Shown: positions 1-9,800 of the stretch, in pieces
How the letters are laid out: each line of letters opens with the position of its first letter
How positions within the stretch are numbered: position 1 is the stretch's first letter
From: Ochotona curzoniae
Lineage: Eukaryota > Chordata > Mammalia > Lagomorpha > Ochotonidae
Assembly: GCF_017591425.1 (NCBI RefSeq)
Contig: NW_024466512.1
Span: forward strand, 19,831,501-19,895,500
Reading direction: 5' to 3'
DNA: 64,000 bases
Position numbers and translations under genes: made by a program
The notes under the pieces: generated by a model
What the model was told of the DNA's origin: nothing
The model's input: only the letters and a program-made list of their open reading frames with translations
The model's database searches: none

Positions 1-352
1 AGAGGAGAGAAAAAAAATAGGACCTAATCAGTATTGAATCCTAGAAAATCAGAAAAAGGATAAAGAAAATAAGAAAAAATATAAGGAAGGTAAAATACCC
101 ATTGCATTTGAAAACGTGGATGTAATTACTAACCATGGGGGAGAAGTTTCAGTAGAGTTGTAAGGCTGGGGTGAGACTGGTTGAAAACTATGGTGGCTGG
201 AATTAGATATGTACGTTAGAAAAGCATAGGTGGGAAGGCTTAGGACTCAGACCTACCTTAGCTTCAAATGGAGAACAAGGGAGGAAGTCAGAAGGCAGTA
301 AAGTGGTAGAGGTTTTCAGAAAGGCTGTTTTCTTTAAAGTGAATGACACATT
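1..352. other. Unique AT-rich upstream DNA
   Basis: No gene, CpG island or recognisable repeat is visible here. The sequence is A-rich at its left edge. Confidence 0.5.
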
Positions 353-659
353 GGGCTGGTATTATGGCTCAATTGACAAATCCTCCCCTTAAAAGTGCTG
401 GGATCCCATTTGGGTACCAGTTTGTGTCCCAGCTACTCCATTTCCCATCCAGCTCCCTTCTTATGACCTGGGAAAGCAACAGAGAATGACCCAAAGCTTC
501 TCCTACACCCATGTGGAAGACCAGGAAAAAGCTCCTAGCTTCATATTGGTTCAGCTCCAGCTATTATGGCCATTTGGGGAGTGACCAGCAATGAAAGATC
601 TTTTGCTCTATCTCTCCTCTCTGTAAATCTACCTTTCCAATAAAGAAATATTTTTAAAT
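353..659 (+). repeat. CSINE, full length, diverged
   Basis: It runs from GGGCTGGT through CCATTTCCCATCCAGCTCCC and CTGGGAAAGCA to a CCAATAAAGAAATATTT tail. Confidence 0.85.
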
Positions 660-1394
660 CGATTAATTAAAAATCGAAAATTGAGTTACTCTTAAAGAAT
701 ACAATCGGTGTGACATTTTTTTTGTCAAGGGGAAGCCAGAGAGAGGGTGCCATCACAGGGGGCTGAGCAAGGTTGTTGAGGAGGCAGAATGACAAATATT
801 TAAATGATATATACTGCAACAGGGTCATCAATATTTTCTTATTCTCATTTCTTCACCATCCACAGGTGAATATTCCTAAGACACAGTTTTTAGGATAGAT
901 TTGATAAACTGCATAGAAAATATTTTGTACATATTTTTGTGCTCTCTACCATAGTATATTTGATGTGGTATATCATAGGGATTACTATAGCTTTTAATTC
1001 ATCAAGTCATTCCTGTGATCAATCATCAATAACACTCAATTGCTTTCAAGGAATAAAAGGAGAAGCCAATTGGAGTCTTTCAGAATCTAGCTAAACCCTC
1101 AGTCTTCAGCTGGCTTCCAAAGAATTCTCTTTAGCCAGGCTACTATGTTGCTTTGCTTTCCCCACCCCCAACACATACACAGATGCACACTTTTGGTCCT
1201 CCTGCTGCTTTGCTCCCACTCCATCAGAGTGTTGTATTCCTCTTTAGGACAGTGACACTAAGAATAAAATCCCCAATCTATCATGGCCTACAAAGTCCTT
1301 TGCATGTGCCTTCTGCCAGGTTCTCCAATTGCATACGCAGCAGCTCTCCCAATCCAATCTCTCTCTCTCTCTCTGTCTCTCTTTCCTGTCCTTG
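660..1394. other. Unique AT-rich DNA
   Basis: No gene or assignable repeat is seen except a (TC)n tract near 1360-1382. The 80-aa ORF here is not supported by any homology. Confidence 0.5.
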
Positions 1395-1730
1395 AACAGG
1401 GAGTTCTTTCCTACCTCCAGACATTTCCCCTTGCTGTAACTGCTGCCTGGAAGCTTCCTTAGCTCTTTGCATGGCTGGCTCCTTCTTATCGTTCAGGTCT
1501 CAGCCTGAATGCCACTTCATCTTATTTGATGAAAATAGATCTATGTAAACATCTATACATGAGCAGACATACTATAGCTATTCCCTTCAAGACACCAAGA
1601 ATAATCTGTACTTATTTTGTTTGTTTATTTTCCATAACTGAATGGCAACTTCATGAAAGTTGGAACTCCATTTGTCTTATACATGGTGCCTAGAACAGAG
1701 CCTGGCAAGTAATTTAAAAATATGTGTAAT
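1395..1730 (+). repeat. L2 LINE 3' end
   Basis: Matches the L2 3' pattern: CTGCCTGGAAGCTTCC, TTCAGGTCTCAGCCTGAATG, then ACTCCATTTGTCTTATACATGGTGCCTAGAACAG-type ending. It is interrupted at 1730 by a CSINE. Confidence 0.7.
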
Positions 1731-1982
1731 CCTGGCTGCTCCACTTCCCACCCAGCTCACTGCTAGTGGCCTGGGAAAGCAATCAAGGACGGCTGAAAGC
1801 CTTGGGACCCTGCAACCATATGGGAGACCTGGAGGAAGTTCGTGGCTCCTGGCTTCAGATCGGCAAGCACTGGCCATTGCGGTCACTTGGGGAGTGAATC
1901 GCTGGACGGAAGATCTTCCTCTCTGTTTCTCCTCCTCTCTGTATATCTGACTTTACAATAAAAATTAAATAAATATTTTTAA
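1731..1982 (+). repeat. CSINE inserted in L2, 5' truncated
   Basis: Starts within the body (CTGGCTGCTCCACTTCCC) and ends in an AATAAAAATTAAATAAA tail. Near-identical 15-bp flanks at 1716-1730 and 1981-1995 (two mismatches) look like a target-site duplication. Confidence 0.88.
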
Positions 1983-2104
1983 AAGTATATGTAATGACAT
2001 GGACTTTCAGTGGAGCAATTAAAGACATTACTTCGGATGTCCACATATCATTATCAGAGCACCTGGTTCACACTTTAGTTGTATTTGCAATCCAGATTGT
2101 TGCT

Positions 2105-2275
2105 AATGCATATGCTTGGATGCAGAAGGTGATGCCCCAAAGATTTGGATCCCTACCACCCACATGGGAGACCTGGATGGAGTCCCAGGCTCCTGGCTTC
2201 ATTTTGGCCAAGCCCTGGCTATTGCCTACATTTAGGAAGTGAATCAGTGCATAGAAGATCTCTTTCTGACATGTC
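2105..2275 (+). repeat. CSINE fragment, old
   Basis: Recognisable from ACCCACATGGGAGACCTGGA, CTCCTGGCTTC and a degenerate GGAAGTGAATCAG block. The 5' half is poorly preserved. Confidence 0.7.
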
Positions 2276-2879
2276 CCTAGCTTCAAACCCCAATGAAAAT
2301 CCCATCTCTGCATGAACACTAACATTGGCTTTGTGTATTAAGTACTGACCATATTTCATTAGTGACATTCACTATGTTACTGAGGCTCCTCCATTTACCT
2401 CCACTCAAACAGTCATTACCTAGGTCACACATTCTGTATTTAATCATAGTAAACTCTTACTTTGCTATTTATTTCACACATCACTGCTTTGTTTCATTGC
2501 AACAATTAGTGCTCTTCCATATCCCACAGCTACCAGAGAGATCTGCAGCCCTGCTGGGGTAGTGAAGGCATGCCCCAGTATGATCCAGTAACACAACAAG
2601 AATGTCTGGTTGTTTCCCTTATGTTACAGATAAACACAGCCAGACATTCATGAAAACAGACTTACTCCACAGCTGCTGACTCTAGGAAAGTTTTTCCACT
2701 GAGATTCTTAGAGATAACTGAGCCTTTTACAGAGAAAATAAGGGATGAGAGGGAGAAGAATGGCAGTGGCTTGAGCAGAATTAGGGAAATAGAAAGCTAC
2801 AAAAAATGGGAAAGAGAGGTTGGTCCCTTTGAAGCCCATCTGGGTTTGCTCACTGATGCTCATTATGGAAGTGGGGTTC
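2276..2879. other. Unique upstream DNA
   Basis: No gene or assignable repeat is seen. Confidence 0.45.
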
Positions 2880-3215
2880 ATTTTTTTTATATTTATTTTC
2901 TTTTTATTGGAAAGACAGATATTCAGAGAGGAGGAGAGACAGAGAGGAAGACCTTCCATCCCATGATTCACTCCCCAAGTAACCACAATGGCTGGTCCTG
3001 CGCTGATCTGAAGCCAGGAGCCACGAACTTCCTCCAGGTCTCCCACACAGGTACAGGGTCCCAAGGCTTTGGGCTGTCCTTAACTGCTTTCCCAGGCCAC
3101 AAGCAGTGAGCTGGATGGGAAGTAGAGCAGCCAGGATTAGAACCAGTGCCCATATGGGATCCTGGTGTGTTCAAGGTGAGGGCTTTAGCTGCTCATTTAG
3201 GCCATGGCACCAGGC
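2880..3215 (-). repeat. CSINE, full length, pika-type
   Basis: Antisense copy: T-rich start, GATTCACTCCCCAAGT, AGGTCTCCCAC, TGCTTTCCCAGGCCACAAGC, CCCATATGGGATCC and a GCCATGGCACCAGGCCT head. Confidence 0.92.
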
Positions 3216-3507
3216 CTGGAAGTGGGGTTCCTATCCTGGGACACATACTGGGAACTAGGGGGCCCTATTTTCAGGTGTTGGCTAAATCAAACAGCAAGTT
3301 CTTATGGTAAAATAGAATTTCCTCAGGCAAGCACTTTAAGAGACCTAGGTCACCCTGGAGATATGACCTTGAACTGGCACTGTGTTGGTGTTGGTTTAAG
3401 TCTTTATGAACCATGCTTGAGGTCTAGTTGTGAAACAGACTCAAGGGAGCCTGGGAGTTTAATCAAGAAGTGAGTTTTTGTCAATCAACTTTGAACAGTA
3501 AATCTAA

Positions 3508-3828
3508 TGCATGGACAGGCATTCAACAAAGTGGTGGGCTGCTGCTTGGGACCCCTGCATCCAATATAGGACTGCCTGGCAAGACCTCGCTCCTCTGCTT
3601 TGGGTCCAGCTTCCTACTAATGTGCACCCCAAGAGGCAGTAGGTGATGCGTCGTTCAAGTACCAGGGTCCCTGCCACTCATGCAGGACACCCAGAGGGAG
3701 ATCCAGGTTTCTGACTCCGGTCTGGCCCAGTCCAGTCCTGGCTGTTGCAGGCATTTGGAAAGGGAACCTGTGGATGGAAGATTCACCTTTCAAATAAAAT
3801 TTAAAAATTAATTTTAAAAAATCTAACC
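3508..3828 (+). repeat. CSINE, old subfamily
   Basis: Head near 3508, then CACCCCAAGAGGCAGTAGGTGATG and a CTTTCAAATAAAATTT tail. It has the GGCAGCAGG-type body of older CSINEs. Confidence 0.8.
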
Positions 3829-4021
3829 CAATTTACAAGTGGACAAAGCTCACTATGCCTCCAGAGATGTCAAAATGGTTAAAAAAAGATAATTTAAGTA
3901 TTGAGGTATAAGATATGCATCCACGTTTGTCTCTTTCCAGAGAAACTTGCTGAAATCTTGACTTTCTAGAAAGGATTGTCTACTGTATTGGATTTTGATA
4001 TCCCCAGAAAATCACCAAGTC

Positions 4022-4486
4022 TGAAGTTGGTGCTAAGGCAGAAAGGCGGTTTATTCAGCTTTATTCAGGTCTCCCAGCCACCTCCCCCAGCCCAGCAGGT
4101 CTGGGCGGGGAGAGGCAGCCGCAGTCCTGGCTGCTGCAGGATCAGCAGGGAGGGTAAAAGAGAAGGAAGAGAGAGAGCCCGAGCCCCTCCCTCACTCCCC
4201 GGTTGAACAGCCCAGTGTTCTTATACATTTCAGGCTATTAATTATACAGTCATGATTTAGTGGGCTTCTATTGGTGGGTTATAGGGTGGTGAATCTTATC
4301 TAACACCAGGTACCTCCTTCCTGAGGAGTGTTCTGCCTACATGACCTGCCAGGTCTTGCCGGGTGTCACGCCGACTATCAGGCCTGGAGTTCACACAGGC
4401 CCCAGCCAATAAGGGAGGAATTACAAAAGGCAGAAAACATCCAGTTTCTTCACTATCAAAAAGAAAAAAAAAAAGCATTGCTAACA
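4022..4486 (-). mobile_element. Solo LTR of an endogenous retrovirus
   Basis: Read on the minus strand it has LTR order: CCAAT-type motifs (one at plus 4270-4274), a TATA-like TATAAG at about 4220-4225, a GC/CT-rich leader, then two AATAAA signals (plus 4050-4055 and 4060-4065) close to the 3' edge. Edges are placed at TG..CA ends and are approximate. I could not confirm a target-site duplication. No gag, pol or env remnant flanks it, so it is solo. A gammaretrovirus-like origin is inference. Confidence 0.68.
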
Positions 4487-5759
4487 TTAGGTGCTGGGGT
4501 TTGAGACATCTGTGTGGTAAGACTCCCTAGCTAGAGTCCAGCTGTGTGGCTGCAGGTTTCAGAAGTGCCTTCCCACAAGCCCATGCAGTGGCTTGGGGAG
4601 CCTGGAGACTACAGTGAAGGAGACCAAGGGGAAGGGGAGCCTTGACACTCCCCGAAAAGCTTCTGTAGTCCAGAAATCCTGTTCACATCTCACCCTAGCT
4701 ATCACCTGCAAACTATTCCTTCAAGTTCAGGGCTAGGATCAGAAGACTTACCCCACCCTCCCTCACACACACCCCCAACTCTCCCACTCCCGAGTCCTCC
4801 TTTCTCTAAGATGATGACAAAGACATTTTGTCCTGCTTACATGGGGTAAGGTGGGGATTCCCTCAAGGCTAGCAGGAGGCTGGAGTCCCCAAGGCTCCTC
4901 TCCCGAGCGCCTTCTGCAGTCAGTTTAGGCTCTTGTCACACCCAACTGTAGTTTTTCTTTCTTGGGTTCCACCGGGCGAGCCAGGAAAATGTCACCCAAC
5001 CTGTCTCTCCCCACCCAACAGGTCAGCCAGAAACTGCTGTGCTGCTGGGCTATGTCCTGGAGCAGAACCTCCTTCCTGTTAGAGAGGTGTCTTCCCTCCA
5101 CAGACAATGCTTCATTGCAGCAGAATTGGGTGATGTTGAACCTGACCTAGGACTCTTGTTTTTCAGCTTCTTCACTGGCCAGGGAAGTAATTAAATGCCT
5201 TGGCTCTAATGACACACATTTTCCATTCTAGTTGCTTTAAGCCCCTTCTCTGATAAATAGTTTAGTAATTATCTTTGTGGTTACCACCTGCCTTCCCTGG
5301 AAATGGCCTGCTGGGGGGACTAGTGCCCTGCCACAGCAGAGCCCAGTGAACTGGGAACTCCTGCCACATCTCCTGCAACCTCACGAAGTGCTTTCTCCAC
5401 CTGTGCAAGTGGAACACAGCTACCCTCTCTCGCCTTACATTAGGACTGCTGCGGATAAGGCGCCACGACTTACCCACGCTTTTCAATGTGTCCAGCACTG
5501 TACCTGGTGGCCCAAGTAATGAAGGACACACGTGCATTATGAGGACCTCCCAGGGCTAGCTTCCAGCAGATCACCTCCTCCCTCAGCTTCATTCAAGGCC
5601 TCAATTTAGATACCAATACTATCTCCAACATGAGCGCAACTGTGGGTCCTCAGACGACAGCATTTAACATATGCCGCCAGTACTCTTGCTTTCACGGTTG
5701 TCTTTTGCTATTGTTTCTTTACTTTGTGAAGAACTAAATATGAAAAGAATAATCTCGCC
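4487..5759. other. Unique DNA upstream of the STN1 promoter
   Basis: No repeat family or gene is recognised. Composition is moderate GC. Proximal regulatory elements of STN1 could lie here, but none is identifiable by eye. Confidence 0.5.
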
Positions 5760-6190
5760 CCATCCTCTGGAAGATCTGGGCTCCGGAGTAGAAGAGACCC
5801 GGGCAGTGGGGAGCTTGGCCTGAGGTAATTTCCGGGCGGGTTCTGAGGCGAGTCCCCGGCAGGAGCCCGGGCCGAGGAGCCAGAGCTCCCGGCTGGGCGG
5901 GGGCGTGGCCTGACAGCGGAGTATGTCAATCGTCCACTGCGCAGCCCCGCCCCCCGCCGCCTGGAGCTGAACGCGGTAGGACGCGGCTGGGACGGGTGGG
6001 CGGGACCTTCACAAAGGCCCGGCTGTAGGAAGAAAAGGCGCCGCCGGCTTTGGGAAGGAGGTGGTGTGGGGCCGCGCCGGAAGCCCAGAGGCGACCGCTG
6101 CCGGGAGCGCGCCGGAAGGGCGGGGCTTTCGTGCTCGGGGGTAGCCGCTGGCCTTGGGCTGAGTGCCAGTGCCGAGGGAACAGCTCAGGT
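5760..6190 (+). promoter_or_regulatory. STN1: CpG-rich STN1 promoter and probable non-coding exon 1
   Basis: This is the only clearly CpG-dense stretch in the window and it sits about 0.5 kb before the first coding exon. It has GC boxes in both orientations (near 5895-5905 and 5944-5955), a GGGCGGGA motif near 5998-6006 and two ETS-type CCGGAAG motifs at 6077-6083 and 6112-6118. No TATA box is evident, as expected for a housekeeping CpG promoter. Exon 1 and its donor cannot be fixed. GT candidates include 6061 (after AAGGAG) and 6189 (after CTCAG). Whether the promoter is bidirectional cannot be told from sequence. Confidence 0.8.
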
Positions 6191-6643
6191 CCATTGTAGC
6201 TTCTTTTTAAAAAATTTTCTCTGCTGCCTCCAAAAACGGAAGGTGCGAAGGCAGAGCGTTGACCAGACCCGTCTCTTATGCCCCCAAGACATACGTGGTC
6301 AGGAGGGCTTACTTTCTCTTTGGACCCTTCCCATTAAATTGGGATCAGAGTGTGTTATATGCACACTGTCTCTCCAATGAGAAAAGATGGCGTTTAGCCG
6401 GCTTGAGCCAATATTTGGGAGGGGGGTGGGGGGAGGAATATGGGAGAGGCATGAGGGAACTCAGGGTTCCTGCTACAAGGAACGCCTTCCCCAGGCGTGG
6501 AGTCTGAGTGGTCCAGGGTTCCCCGGGATTGACCCCATCCTCCACCCGGATGTTAAGGATGCCCTCCTATGAACAGCATCTAGCCAAGACAGTTTTTTTC
6601 ACATGTTAGTCACCTTGCTTTTATGTTTGTGTCTCTCATCTAG
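6191..6643 (+). other. STN1: STN1 intron 1 (most of it)
   Basis: A short intron between the CpG promoter and the exon 2 acceptor. No repeats. A G-rich run lies at 6418-6434. The intron start is unknown because exon 1's donor is unassigned. Confidence 0.5.
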
Positions 6644-6837
6644 ACCTTGGCCCATGGATATAGATCCTGTCGAGGGTGGCAGGATGCCAACAGCCCCAGC
6701 CCCGGTGCAGTCTGAATCCAGCCCGGTTGAAGAGGAGACCCCTGCCCTCATGTGGGGATTGGATCCTGTGTTTCTGGCCTTTGCCAGACTCTACATCAGG
6801 GATATCCTGGACATGAAGGAATCCCAGCAGGTGCCAG
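6644..6837 (+). CDS. STN1: STN1 exon 2 (first coding exon)
   Basis: Acceptor TCTCATCTAG ends at 6643 and the donor is GTATGT at 6838. Coding starts at ATG 6654 (position -3 is C, +4 is G). A second in-frame ATG at 6684 has A at -3. The codon aligned with the human initiator is GTG at 6705-6707. The exon encodes residues 1-61, ending in KESQQVPG with phase 1, and holds the conserved [10 protein letters not shown] segment that opens the OB-fold domain. Translation may start at residue 1, residue 11 or both. Confidence 0.9.
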
Positions 6838-9800
6838 GTATGTGGCTGAACAGAGTGCGGGATGGCTTGGCTGAGGTACAAGACCTCTCCCTGGCACAAA
6901 GCTGGGGACAGCTGTAGTTGAGATCCTTCTCCCAGAGCCTTTTCTGTCGCAGACTTTGGATATAATCTAGTTGGATCCCTATGCCATTTTGGAAAAAAAT
7001 AGATACTTAGGGTTTTTGTGCAGAAGAACATTTTCAAATGTATGTGGGTCTTTGGAATTTACAACTGTTCCTTTTATCTTTGGACCTGCCCCTGGGGTTA
7101 GGAGGCATGGCACTGGTAGGCCTAACTGTGTCCCTTATTTGACCTGAGCAAGTGACTCACCTTCTGCAAAGCTTAGGTTTCTTTACAAACGTAGAGGTTA
7201 ACCCAGCCTGATTGATGGAGGTGGGGGTGAGGGGCACTGTGGTTTTGTTGTGAGAATAATGACAACTCTCTGGGAGGGAAGGATATTATGTCTTGTTCAC
7301 CTTTGTAATTGCAGCACCTTGTCATTGCAGTGTGGAGTGTGGAGTGAACCCTCAAGAAATAGCAGTTAGGATTGCCATTTAGACCAGCTGTTATTTACCA
7401 AGTCTTATGCCCCAGTACTTGGATTCTTTATAGAGCTCCGACTACAGTTTCTTCCCCCCCCCCTTTTTTTTAAAAAAAATCATATTTTATTAATTTGAAA
7501 GGCAGAGCTACAGGGAAAGGGTAGGATAGAAAGAGAGATCCTCCATCTGCTGGTTCACTACCCAAATGACGGTAGCAGCCAGGACTAGGCTAACTGGAAG
7601 GCAGGAGCTTCATCTGGGTCTCCCCTGTGGGTACAAGGGCCCAAGTACTTGGACCATCTTCTGCTTTCCCAGGTGCATTAGCAGAAAGCTGGATTGGAAG
7701 TGAAGCACTTGAGACTGCAACCCGTATGGAATGCTGGTACTGTAGGTGGCAGCCCCACCCGCCACACCACAGCACTAGCCCCTGATTCCAGCTTGTTACT
7801 CATCCTGACCTTGGGAGGCATCTGTAGTGATTCAAGTAATTGGAGTACCTGCCATTCATGCAGAACTCGGTTAACTTCCCAGCCTCTGGCTTCACCCGTC
7901 ATGAGGGCGTATAAGCAAGGGAACCAAGGCCTAAAAGCCTCTTCCTGCCTAAATGCCCTCTTCCTGCCTCTTAGGGCTGGGTGGGAGGAAGAAGTAATTG
8001 AAACCACAAAGCATTCATGTAAAATTAAAAAACAAACAAAAAATCCAAAAAACCAAAAATGACTCATAATACCCCAGACTATAGCAAATATAGTTTGGGA
8101 TAGATTTGAATTAATTGGCCTTGTCATGGTGAGTCTTTCCAGGTTTGTTGTGCTGTGTGAGACGTTCTTTAAACACGTCGTCTTGTTAAGTGAAGCCTTC
8201 TAGTCCAGGGCCTTCTGGAGAGCAGCATGGGAGAGAAGCCGCTGAGAATCTCCAGGGTGCAGAGTTTTCGTGAGATGAGCCTTGGTGTGTTTCCTGTTAT
8301 GTGCACAGAAGTGTTTGGATGACCTTACACTGAAGCCTCTTGTACAGATTTTTCACCACACCTTTATTTCCTAATTATTGTTGAAAATGGTCTGATTTTT
8401 CTCCCGCTGGAAGGCAGCCAACTTTATCCTTTCTGTTTTCCAGAACAATCTGGAATTCTTCACAGCTCATCTCCTCAGGAAGACATTAATTCACACCAAA
8501 TGCCAGCTTTGCTTAAAAATCTGTGGATGTGCAAGCAAGCATTTAGCGACATGGCAGAGGCTTTGGGCTTCCTGTGGGCGAAGGGTTTTACGGTGGATGA
8601 AAAACAAACCGATGAAAGCTGGTGCTGGTGATCTTTGTTTTGTCACTGATGAGAATGCTTCAGATGTGTCTTTTAAAATGAAGCTTCATGACTCAAGCAG
8701 ACACCAACCATAATTTTATAGGGCAATCTTGGCTGTGAGGGTTGGGAGAGGTAGGAAATGCCTGCAGTCTAGCTTTATGGTTTGTTGTTGGGTTTGGTTT
8801 AGCATGAAGAAAAAACTATTTTTAAAAGTTTTTTTATATTTTCAGTGGAAAGGCAGATGTACAAAGAGGAGGGACAGAGAGAAAGATCTTCTACTCCTGG
8901 TTGACTGCAAATGGCCACAACGGCTGGAGCTGGGCCAATCCAAAGCCAGGAGCTTCTTCCAGGATCCCAAGGCTTTGGGTCATCCTCTACTGCTTTCCCA
9001 CAGGCAGGAAAAGTGGATGGGAAGTGGTACAGCTGGGGCATGAATTGGCACCCATATGGGGTGCTAGCACTTGGAGGTAGATGTGCCAGTTGAGCCATCA
9101 TGTCGGCCCCCAAACAGAAAACTTTTGATCATGTAAAATTTATAAATGTTTAAGTAACAAAAATTGTTCATTAGAATAAAAAAGGTTGGAAAAATAGCAA
9201 AACTTAATACTAAAAACCGACAAAACTGGAGTGAAAAATGTTATAAATACCAGGCACCCTTCATCTTGGGTCTCAGGAGATAACCTCCACATCATTGGGA
9301 TGTCTAAGTGGCCTTTTGGGCTGCACCTGTGTTTGCATTAATCGGGTGTGTTATGCTGAGCCCTCAAGAGTTTCAGGATAGTTGTTTGTACTAAAGAGAC
9401 CAAGTTTATGATTAGAGGGTTGGGGTTTTGAGCCAGGTCCTGTCCGCCCAGTCCCTTGGGAGGGCATCAGATGAAGCACAGTCATATGGCCAGTGATTTA
9501 ATTAATCATGCCTTCATTATGAAACCCCAATAAAATTCTGGGTGCTGAGGCTGGGAGGAGCTCCTCTATTGGTCATCAGACACAGATATGTCCTGAGGAT
9601 GCGGAAGCTGCCTGTTTGGACCCCTGTATGCCTTGCTGTATGCTGTCTATTCACTTAGCTGGTCCTGATTCATGCATTTTATTATCAAATAATAAATGTA
9701 CCATCTTCCTAACTTCTGTCCATGGGTCTAGAAAATTATCAGGCCTGAGGGTGTTGTGGGAGCCCCTATATTTGGCCAGAAGTGCAAGTGGTCAGGAGGC

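Noticed and set aside
5708..5929. Minus-strand frame reaching into the CpG island (divergent gene?)
   Set aside because: The Pro/Arg/Ser-rich translation is typical of GC-rich DNA read by chance; no splice or homology support.
7678..8127. 149-aa minus-strand frame
   Set aside because: Overlaps a CSINE and unique intron DNA; no domain seen.
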